A stretch of DNA of 64,000 nucleotides from NCBI GenBank assembly GCA_963693365.1, contig CAVNZM010000004.1:3596001-3660000 (forward strand), given 5' to 3'. The notes under the pieces are model-generated. The model searched no databases. It saw nothing but the letters and a program-made list of their open reading frames with translations, and had not been told where the DNA came from. Source of the stretch: Amoebidium appalachense (lineage: Eukaryota > Ichthyosporea). Below are positions 35,267-64,000 of the stretch, one piece after another. The translations under genes were made by a program, and so were the position numbers. Positions within the stretch are counted from its first letter, which is position 1. Every line of letters begins with the position of its first letter.

Positions 35267-35470
35267 GTACTCACACACGCACACGCCTGCAGTGCTCACC
35301 CGCACACACACGCGTGCACAGCTGTGGCCATGGAGACCATGAAATCTCGCTATAATAGAATGCACTAATCACTGGAACCTCACCTGCGAATCAACATTAC
35401 ACAAAGGCAATGCAACACAAACGGCAAGCTCTCAGTTTCAACAGTCGCAAAGAGGCCGCGGCTGCCGCTG
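33866..35470. other. Intergenic, repeats
   Basis: An ATA/ATT trinucleotide-like AT-rich tract (33938-33992), C/T-rich DNA at 34130-34180, and a degenerate CA/CG-rich array at 34745-35320. A short frame at 34211-34330 (+) starting MRFNVQETCPSHFITRK follows a possible acceptor, but nothing links to it. Confidence 0.6.
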
Positions 35471-35560
35471 TTGGCGCCAAATTCCGAAGGATAAGATATA
35501 ACCAATAATATTGTATGTATTATAGTCTTATTTGGTTTGCATCACCTGATTGGTGCGATA
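35471..35560 (+). promoter_or_regulatory. Possible promoter of the lipase gene
   Basis: The palindrome TTGGCGCCAA (35471-35480) resembles an E2F-type site. A CCAAT (near 35502) and an inverted ATTGG (near 35550) follow. The lipase ATG is at 35726. Confidence 0.3.
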
Positions 35561-35725
35561 AAAAGGTTTGCGCAATCAATTCCCTAAGTCAAACAGCTAT
35601 GGGTTCGGAGTCTAGGTTCAAAGGTTGTAGTTCGAAGCTTATTGAACGATACTTTTCCACGAGCCCTAGGCAGTGTGACCGTGTGAACAGGCTAGGTCAG
35701 ATCTCCCAGGTGATGGTGCACCAAC

Positions 35726-52632
<16,907 letters not shown>

Positions 52633-52752
52633 CGATATGCATATGTCTAAATGTGCCGCCAGATTTAAATATCTAACTAGCCTTGCAAACACGGAAAATT
52701 GCAAATTTCAGTTAGTTGTTTGGTCAATAGTAGTGTATCGTTTAGCTCTAAG

Positions 52753-52758
52753 ATTAAA
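52753..52758 (+). promoter_or_regulatory. Possible variant polyadenylation signal of the lipase gene
   Basis: ATTAAA about 120 nt after the lipase stop and just before the long CA array. No AATAAA is closer. Confidence 0.25.
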
Positions 52759-52799
52759 GTTCTTTGAGACAAGACGCGCACGCGCACATACAGTGTCAC

Positions 52800-55488
<2,689 letters not shown>

Positions 55489-55800
55489 GATAGCTTCTCA
55501 AATACCGTGACATACCCTAGAGAATACCGTGATAGCCCCTCAAATATCGTAATATACCCTAGAGAATCCCGTGATAGCCCCTCAAATACCATGATATACC
55601 CTAGAGAATACCGTGATAGCCCCTCAAATACCGTGACATACCCTAAAGAATGCCGTGATAGCCTCTCAAATACCGCGATAAACCCTACAGAACACCGTGA
55701 TAGAACCTCAAATACCGGGACAAACCCTCGAAAATACCATAATAGACTCGAATATACCGTGATAGGCGCGAAAATACCGCGATAAACCCTCGAATCACCG
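55489..55800. repeat. 42-bp minisatellite
   Basis: About seven copies, degrading to the right, of a unit with taccctagagaataccgtg then atagcccctcaaataccgtg. Starts at 55513, 55555, 55597, 55639 and 55681 are exactly 42 bp apart. Because 42 is a multiple of three, it is open on the plus strand and in part on the minus strand. More degenerate related sequence may extend left to about 55270. Confidence 0.93.
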
Positions 55801-55825
55801 AGATAGATAATAAACCATCACATAC

Positions 55826-55927
55826 CGTGGCCGGGGGGCACTGTGGCTGTTTTCCCATACGTATGTCCTCTGCGAGGTGTTTGGTGCGGAGGTTGGCCTC
55901 GTGTATCTCCTGTAGGGCTAGGATGTC

Positions 55928-56006
<79 letters not shown>

Positions 56007-56315
56007 TGGTAAGCCAGCAAAAAAAAAAAAAAAAAAAAAAAAAAGGCACAAGCACACACCCGTGTGTACAGCAGGACGCACCCACCCACCCGCCCCACCA
56101 CAAAAGCACACATATCAAAGGCACAAATCTATGTTCTCCGCTCTCTGTATCTGCCCGATCATAAGAGCATCTGTGTAGGCATACATACCTATTGATGTGC
56201 ATATGTTGATATTATATAACCTGTGGCTTTAGGGCTAATTCTTAGGATGGAAATGGGGGTCGGGCAAAGGGAGTTTTTCTTTCTTTCTTTCGGGGAGGGA
56301 GGGGTGTGTGTGTGT

Positions 56316-56348
<33 letters not shown>

Positions 56349-57143
56349 GGCAGAGAGGTGGAAAGGAGAGCAGGGAGCTGTCAATGTACGCTAGCTCACC
56401 TGTCAGCATTTTCGCCGACAAACTCCGTGGTCAGACGCACTAGGGTGGCTTGTAGGTCCTTCACCTATAAACAATATCGAACCCCGTGTCAGTGCGGTAT
56501 AGTATGGGGTTAAGGTGTTGTTTGTGGGTAAGGGAAAGTGGTCTGGGGCATCATTCATGTCCACCATTATTCACATACCAAAGAACCCGACGCATTACAA
56601 ACCCGACTTATCGAGAAAACAATTACAAACATAACAAAATTGCAAACAAACAAGAGACAGGTAATGGTGCTCCATCAATACAGGCAGAGCTGCTTTAACG
56701 ACTAATGGTTCAAAACAGACTACGTACCCCGTCAGACTACAGGTTCGGGGAAAATTTCAACTGAAATGACGTCACACTGAGATACTTCCATATATGGAGG
56801 TATCTCAGGCTCACGTCACATGCCATTGCAAGTCCAGCTTACGGCGGCTAAATCTTGCTAGTCTGACAGTGTACACGGCCTGTTTTGAACCTTTCCTCCA
56901 CAAGTCTAGCCGTTCTGGTGGCTGTTTGGGCACCGAGGCACTGCATACATAGTCACTCACGAGGATATGAGAAAAAGTACACGCACGTGAAGTTATATAG
57001 ACAAAACCAAAGGGGAGAAAGACTTTCGCACATGAAAAAGGTTTCACCCCTGTTACCTGCCCCGCCCGTTGTTTTATGCCTAAAAGCCATTGCTGCCACC
57101 ACCAACAAGAGAGCACAGGTACACCAACCCCCACCCAACTAAC

Positions 57144-57228
<85 letters not shown>

Positions 57229-57343
57229 CTCTCTGCGGATGTTACGTACATCCGTGTCGTATCCCTCCTTGTCTCGTTTCCTCATCGCTGTAGTCCCAAT
57301 GGTGAGTTGATTTTTCTCGCCACACGCACGCACACACACACAC

Positions 57344-57417
<74 letters not shown>

Positions 57418-57586
57418 CGCTCCCCCCCTCTCCCCTCCCCTCCCCCACACACGCATACACTATACTTCTTTTGCTTCTCTTCCTCTCCCCTTCCTCACCC
57501 CCTCCCCCCCCCCCCCCCCCCCCGGGCGCTCAAAAAAAAAAAAAAAAAAAAAAAAAACCTGCATCTACGAATCTAACATTACTAAG

Positions 57587-57621
<35 letters not shown>

Positions 57622-58169
57622 CCGTTCCCCACCACATCAACATACGCCCTTTATCCTTCCCCTTCCCTCCCTCACCCCCAACCTTCCCAGAAACGCCGCA
57701 CAGACACATGCACACACCCTGCTCGTTCTTTAAGTCCTTTGATGCCTTAGCCACATGTTCCTCGAGTTTCTTTAACCTCTTGCCGGCCAGCTGCCTGAAT
57801 GCTTCATATTCCGCCTTGAGCTGCGAAAAAACCGTAATTTCAGCTCAGATTTTCCGAATTGACACCCACCTCAACCAATAGAGTACCCACCTCCCCCCTC
57901 CCCCCCCCCCCCCCCCGACCACTCCCCCTCTTCTTCCCCTCCCCCCCCCTCCCCCCATTCTCAACAATCCCGTGTCTGCATACACCAAAAACAACCCGAT
58001 GTGGAAAATCAGAAAGCCCCCGATCCGCTGATGTTTTGGTCTGCTACAACAACATCCACAAACTTAACAACCGGTTTATCTCCCCCCCACCCCCGGACCC
58101 CCCCTCCCCCTCCCCCTCTCCCCCCAAAAAAATTTATGCCTAGTGGGAGGAGGGGAAGAAGGGAAGGGG

Positions 58170-58201
<32 letters not shown>

Positions 58202-58543
58202 AGGATGTGTTACAGAGCACAAAGTGCACACTCACAAAAACAAAGGGCACATGTTGTAGAAATGAGCAAATACACAACGTGCATGCATCTACGTCTCTCT
58301 TTCTCTCTTTCTCCCCCTTTTTTTTTTTTTTTGGGGGGGGGGGGGGGGGGGAGGAGGGGGGGATGGGGGGGGGGGGGGGGGTATACGCACGGTAGCGGCC
58401 TGCTGCTCCCTATCCAAAAGCTGGGCCTGGTAGCTGGATGCTAATTGGTGGGCCTCAGTGGCTGCGGCATCGGCACGGGCATCGCATTGGCTGTGTGCCT
58501 CCTGTGTGTGTGCATATGTACATTAGCAAATGTAGACATACAT

Positions 58544-58639
<96 letters not shown>

Positions 58640-58664
58640 ACGCACGCACGCACGCACGCACACA

Positions 58665-58708
<44 letters not shown>

Positions 58709-59308
58709 CACACACACATGTAAACAGCACAAGGCTTATTAATAAAAACTGGGTACAACCCGGGTGTTGGTCCCCACCCGAGAATACGGGGGGGGGGGGG
58801 GGGGGGGGAGGGGACCAGCTACATCCGTCTGCTATGAACCTCCCCTCCCCCCCCTCTCTCCCAACCTTCTCACACCCCATATCCTAGATATCCCACACCA
58901 AAAAACAAGAAAACAACACAAGCAGTCTCTTCGCCACGAAAAAACATACTGGAAAGCATACACAGCAACCATGGCCCCTCCTTCTCCCCCCCCCCCCCCC
59001 CCCCCCGGGCCCCAGACAAACAAACACAAAAAAAACTTGCATGAGTAAATAAAAATAATAACAATACACAAACAAACAAAAAACAAGCCAAAAGATTTAA
59101 GACAATAATCCCCGCACACGGTACCCACCCTCTTTATCCTTTCAGTTTCTTCCTTCCCCTGCTCTATAGCTGCTAGCAGCACTGCTCTTTCCTCCGCCCA
59201 CAACCTTTCTCTGTTTGCAAGCTGCCTGTGTGTGCCGATGCTCTCTTCGACACTGGAACATAGCTGGGCTCGAACACTGTGTAGGTGGGGCGTGGGTAAG
59301 GGTAATTC

Positions 59309-59367
<59 letters not shown>

Positions 59368-59400
59368 AAACACACACACACGCACACACACACACACAAT

Positions 59401-59453
<53 letters not shown>

Positions 59454-59504
59454 ACAATCCAACACACACGCACACACACACACACACGCACACGCACACA
59501 CCAT

Positions 59505-59544
<40 letters not shown>

Positions 59545-59554
59545 CACACACAAT

Positions 59555-59602
<48 letters not shown>

Positions 59603-60096
59603 CGCACTCATGCACGTCGATAGATATAACTGGGAAGGACATTTTTTTAACACAATCGTGCTTAAATAGCACAGCCTCACAATGCTGCCCTCCCTCCCTT
59701 CCCCCCCCCTCCTCTCTCCCCCCCCTCCCCCCCCCCCCCCCCCCCCCCTCTCTCCCTCCCCCCCCAAAACACACACATACACACACACCAGGTTTCAACA
59801 TGTTCTATGACCCTTGCTTCAGAAAATGCATGCAAAGCTCCGAATCATTCTCCCAAAAACAAACGGTCCCCCTCACCACTAAGCATCGTGTACTTTCTAT
59901 AGCTGCCATTCTTCCTCCTTAGAAACCCCACGTCTCCACAAGACACACACACACACGCACACACACACACACACCACACACACAAACCGTGCGCGCAACA
60001 CACACACACACACACAGGCACTTCTGCAGAACCAAACATGACATTTGTACACCCACCCACCCCCCACCCCACCCATCCATGCACTCTTCTCTCCCC

Positions 60097-60143
<47 letters not shown>

Positions 60144-61585
60144 ACACACACACACCCACTCACCCACCAGCACCTCATTAGCTGTTCTTTCATTTCCTCC
60201 ACCTCTCCTTTCCGTGCATGCCCCCCCTTCCCCCCTCCTCAGGTTACACGCACCGACATCCACCCACCCACTCACCCATACCCACCATCCCCCGCCCTCC
60301 CTCCCCACAAACACACGCACGTACACACAGGTACACACCCACCCACACCTCTTCAGCTGTTCGTTCCTTTCCTCCACCTCTCTTTGCAATGCAGCAACCC
60401 TCCTTTTGTGTCTCTCCTCGGCATCAGCTAGCCTCTGTTCCATTGCTGCAACTCTCTCACTGCTTTCTGCTCTTCCCACCCACACGTCAGAAAACCCTTT
60501 TTTCATATCATAAACTAAAAATTAATTTTTCAATTGCCCTTTTTTAAATAAAAAAAAGAAAATAAAAAAAGGGAAAAACGCGACTGTGATAATGGAGCAA
60601 ACAAGAAATGTTACAAACAGGACACCAAGGAAGTATAATTTGTTCTAACCGTATTGCCCAGAAGATATAAAAGTATTTCAATAAAAACATCATCAATGCC
60701 AGGAGCTCATGGGTCGGATGCTTGCAAACGATTGAGCAAATCAATGTACGGGTGCCCCCCCCCCCCCCCCCCCCCCCCTCCCTGCCCGCCTCCCCCCCTT
60801 TTTTTTACGGTTAAGAGATGAGGTGAACAAAGTGGTGGGTTGCCATTGGCGATTCATTCTCTCTCACTCCACTCTCTTTCTCCCTCTGCTCTTTTTCGCT
60901 TTCCCTCTTCCTTGCCGCCCCACAGCCAGCCCCCACCCTCCCCACCCCCTTCTCCCCTCCCACACCCCACAAGTTCTCTTGGTTGTAAGTGGAGGGGGGA
61001 GAGGGGGGGGAGGGGGGAGCATAATGATACACACTTTGCTTGAGTCTAGCAAGCTGCTGCTCCAGACTTTCAATTCGACTCTCATAGGTGGCCCTCTGGG
61101 CTTCACTGAGCCCAAGATCTGTGTGTGCGTGCGCGTGTGTGTGAGAGTATGAGGGGAGGGGGGGGGGGGGGGGGGGGGGGTCAGAACAAACACTTGTAAG
61201 AGATGACTCCGTATATAACATATGCAGTGTGTGGGGCATCCAAGGTGATGTACCCATCCTAGGGCAGCACTTACACATACACGGACACAGAAACACACAC
61301 GCGGATGGGTAGGTGTAGGAACTTACACATGCACACACATGGCTACACAAACACACATGGCCACACACACACAACACACACAGACACACACACACACACA
61401 CACACACGCCCCCACACACACGCACACACACACACACACACAAGCACACAACTACATGCACAACATTAACCATATCCGACCAGCTCGGACACATTGTTAA
61501 CAGAGTAGATCAAAAAACATAGAAATGAGGTGGCGCAAAGGTCTTCCTTTTGGGGGGATAAACAGGAGGTGTGTGTGTTGAGTGT

Positions 61586-61616
<31 letters not shown>

Positions 61617-62212
61617 GGGGGGGGGGGGTACATACCAGGCAGTCCATCTGAAGTGTGTACATATGTGCCATCGATACACTTGCTTGTCAATCGCTAGTGT
61701 TTGTGTTTTGTGCTTGCGTGTGTACATCTGCATAATCTTGTGTGTTTGTACCTGTGTTTGTGTGCTCAATACCCGAGTCACACAAACTCATGCACTTGTG
61801 TTCATGTAACTAAAACTTTCCATTTTGTCTCCCTGATAAGCAGTGGTGTGCAGATCAACGTGCTCTAGTGAAAAGTACATAATCTAGCCGGGGGAGGGAG
61901 GGGAGAGGGGGAGGGGAGGGGAGAGGGGGAGGGAGGGGGGGGGGGGGGGGGGGGATTGAGAGTGTCAAGAACAAAAATACAACGGATTGACTTTATGCCA
62001 AGCAGCAACTTCGTAGGAGTGTGCGAAAAAAGCAGAGCCCTGGCCTGAGCGTCGGGGGAGGGGTAAGGGGGGGGGGGGGGGGGGGGGGGGGGAGATACCA
62101 TTTCTCGGAGTGACATCCTCCAGTGGGTCAGGTAGTCGGTGTGTGTGTGCGGTGGATCTTCGGGTGGTGCCTGGTGCAGAGCTACAGTTAAACAAACACA
62201 TCACAAAACACG

Positions 62213-62251
<39 letters not shown>

Positions 62252-62630
62252 ATGCCCCTCAGTGGCCAAAACAAAGCGAATGCCCTGCCCATGCTAGTGT
62301 CTGTAACCGAAGCCATAGTGCCTTAGTGTCCCCGTATGAGCAAAGCCAGGATGCCTTCCTTTTCGTTGTTGTTTGTTTGTTTTTTCTTTGTCCACGCACT
62401 ATGTTAACACGTGTAGGTACCTTGATTCCACGGGTTTGTCACGGCTGCCACTGCCGGCAGGGACAAAAGGAACCGAATGGTCTCTAGATCCTTGGCCTCC
62501 TGTTATACCCAGAGGCTAAGGTCAACAAATCGCTTGAGGTGTGCGGGCTTGTTCGCTTATTGATCTGTGGTCTCTTTCTCTCTGCCCCACCCCCCACCCC
62601 CCATCCCACCTCCCTATACATTTTCCTGTT

Positions 62631-62672
<42 letters not shown>

Positions 62673-63803
62673 ACACACCCGGACGACATGCTGCCCCCCC
62701 CCCCTCCCCCCCCCTTCGGGGAAAAAAAAGGAAAAACCCACGTTCAAAATTCCTCCTTGTCCCCCCCCCCCCCCCCCCCACCAAAAAAAAAGGAAAGAAA
62801 AGAAAAGAAAAGAAAAGAAATCAAAAACGCAAATAGAAAACCCGTGAGCCCAACTGAGCAGGAAACCAAACCATAATCCTTAGCTATGGGGCCAACCACT
62901 AAGCCTGCAATAATAGTCCAGCCCCCGCCCACTTCTCCCCCCCCCCCCCCCACCCCCCACCCCACCCCCACCCCCTCCTCTCCCAACCTCAACTCCCTCC
63001 CCCTACCCCCCACCGCATTGCTTCATACCCAATCAGTGTCTTCCATCGTACTTGTCAATTTACAAGTACCATGCGAAACATATGCTCAACCGTGTTTGTG
63101 GACTTCCGATTCCACCCACCCACCCACCCACCCACCCACCCACACCCACACCCACACCCACACACATGCACACGCACACCTGTGCGACCAATCGGTCAAC
63201 TTCTGCTTGCAGATCCTCTTTTTGTGCCCTTTCACGTTCATACCGCAATCGTGTCTCGTCTGCCGCTGCCTGCAGGCGCACGTTTTCCTTCTCTAGCTGC
63301 TGCAGCCGCCATTCCGTTTTGTGCTGTCATGTTTGACACCTAAGTCAGATTCGCAACACAGATTTCAAGCATCACACTACACAGAGTCCTTGGTGTTGTA
63401 CCTTGTCTTCACCCCCCCCCCCCCCCCCCCCCCCCCCCCCACCCCCCCCCACCCCCTAATCCCACCCACCCCACGGTCTCCTTCTTCCCTCCCTTCCTCC
63501 CTCCTTCCCAACATGAGCGTGCACCTTTTCCTTTTGTTTTTCTGGTTTCCCTCTTCACTTCAGTTGAATGCATTTTCAGATGTGGCCACAGTGTTTCATA
63601 GCAGCATTTTTTCTTACCTGCTCTGAGTGGCTGACCCTGCACGACTCTACCCTTGCCGAAAGCACAGCAAGATCCTCCTCCAGACCCTCCGTCCTACCAC
63701 GGTAGTGTGCCAGCAGCTGCCTAAGCGCACTGTCACTGCCTCCGGGAGTTTCATGGGACTCTCCCATGTTTGCGGCTCCTCTCCCAGCACTCTGCGCCGC
63801 CAT
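55826..63803 (-). CDS. CCDC77: CCDC77-like coiled-coil protein, 13 exons
   Basis: Exons in order: 63803-63618, 63299-63180, 62499-62421, 62181-62099, 61693-61636, 61118-61035, 60469-60349, 59276-59129, 58501-58391, 57820-57718, 57287-57229, 56464-56400, 55928-55826. All phases close over 440 codons; CCDC77 proteins are near 490 aa. The start at 63803 has A at -3 and G at +4. After a short leader nearly everything is predicted coiled coil: LRQLLAHYRGRTEGLEEDLA, LEKENVRLQAAADETRLRYE, AKDLETIRFLLSLPA, then APPEDPP, YESRIESLEQQLARLK, WAEERAVLLAAIEQGKEE, KAEYEAFRQLAGKRLKKLEE, DKEGYDTDVRNIRREVKDLQ and DILALQEIHEANLRTKHLAE. The order of these blocks matches CCDC77, a centrosomal protein, as I recall the family. 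The last exon either splices on (ACG|gtatgt) or reads through to a stop at 55685 inside the minisatellite. Exon 5 (61693-61636) is the least certain, kept because it alone restores phase. Confidence 0.8.
56707..56891. mobile_element. Foldback (MITE-like) element in a CCDC77-like intron
   Basis: Terminal inverted repeats of 33 nt (56707-56739, ggttcaaaacag...gtcagacta; 56859-56891) match at 27 positions. A near-perfect 30-nt palindrome, TGAGATAC(T/C)TCCATATATGGA core, occupies 56778-56807, and the flanking TGACGT-containing arms also pair. Most of the 185 bp can thus fold on itself. It has no coding capacity. I see no clear target-site duplication. Confidence 0.75.
58545..58712. repeat. CA array running into CACG array (CCDC77-like intron)
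   Basis: Pure CA for about 90 bp then (ACGC)n for about 70 bp. A similar (GCAC)n block is in the lipase gene at about 38530-38606. Confidence 0.93.
59313..59600. repeat. CA array with periodic AATCAAACA interruptions
   Basis: CA repeats broken by aatcaaac or atcaaac at about 59364, 59398, 59502 and 59552 (and aatccaac at 59456). This is a higher-order pattern with units of roughly 35-55 bp. Confidence 0.85.
60174..60207 (-). pseudogene. Duplicated end of CCDC77-like exon 7
   Basis: This 34-nt stretch plus its donor (gagaggtggaggaaatgaaa... ending ATGAG|gtgctgg) closely copies the end of the exon at 60469-60349 (gagaggtggaggaaagga... ending AAGAG|gtgtggg). Splicing the full exon directly to 59276 keeps phase, while no acceptor here gives the right phase. 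I therefore treat it as a non-used partial exon duplication. Confidence 0.6.
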
Positions 63804-63954
63804 GCTCTCCCTTTTCAAGACAGGAAATAGAAGCCTTGAAGAAAGCAAAAAAAAAAATCTCTTGCTGTCCGCTCGATTTTATTTTCTACACTTTGACAGC
63901 GAAAACCGAGCTCTCTGTGCTTTCAAAGTTGCCGCCAGGCCGCCACCGACCGTT
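63804..63954. promoter_or_regulatory. Candidate bidirectional promoter
   Basis: Only 151 bp separate the CCDC77-like start codon (63803, minus) from a possible plus-strand start at 63955. The segment has an A tract (63848-63858) and no TATA box; a CCAAT pentamer lies just inside the plus gene (63970). Confidence 0.3.
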
Positions 63955-64000
63955 ATGGATCTAAACCTGACCAATCAGGTGCTATTTCCTAAATTCCTTT
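63955..64000 (+). CDS. Possible start of a divergent gene, cut by window end
   Basis: ATG at 63955 opens MDLNLTNQVLFPKFL to the window end. CAATCAG|gtgcta could be a donor. Too little is present to identify it. Confidence 0.25.
   Translation, partial: MDLNLTNQVLFPKFL

Overview
This is a eukaryotic nuclear window packed with introns and simple repeats. Clear GT-AG introns split every convincing gene. Introns and intergenic DNA are dominated by (CA)n/(TG)n arrays, (GA)n arrays and unusually long pure G or C runs. Most long open frames are therefore artefacts (His-Thr, Cys-Val, Pro or Gly repeats). I called genes by joining short non-repetitive exons whose splice sites, phases and protein families agree. 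The gene set (NUDT6-type Nudix, LENG9-type CCCH/DUF504, CCDC77-type coiled coil, SDP1/TGL-type lipase, arylamine N-acetyltransferase, and a secreted GH114 plus thrombospondin-1 protein) suggests a unicellular opisthokont or holozoan relative, perhaps an ichthyosporean. That placement is inference.

Layout. 1-2948: repeats and one orphan candidate exon. 2949-4618 (-): NUDT6-like Nudix hydrolase in three exons. 4632-9719: mostly anonymous DNA with a 273/85-bp tandem repeat. 9720-13050 (-): Tudor-domain protein, 5' part in three exons, 3' end not found. A small candidate gene starts divergently at 13368 (+). 13600-18890: purine-rich and CA-rich DNA, a 35-bp-arm hairpin and an orphan ORF. 19122-21117 (+): secreted GH114-TSP1 fusion in three exons. 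21118-26471: repeats, one copy of a dispersed repeat, and weak minus-strand candidate exons. 26472-30844 (+): LENG9-like gene. 33018-33774 (+): NAT-like acetyltransferase with two apparent homopolymer frameshifts. 35726-52632 (+): 19-exon SDP1/TGL-type lipase (603 aa as modelled). 52633-55825: repeats including a pure ~200-bp CA array and a 42-bp minisatellite. 55826-63803 (-): CCDC77-like gene in 13 exons. A possible divergent gene starts at 63955 (+).

The genes look like unrelated housekeeping loci, not an operon or cluster. The most distinctive items are the GH114-TSP1 fusion, the NAT with a Cys-His-Glu triad and two broken homopolymers, the Trp in place of a zinc ligand in the LENG9-like finger, a foldback element in a CCDC77 intron, a new ~175-bp dispersed repeat, and the extreme homopolymer load around splice sites.
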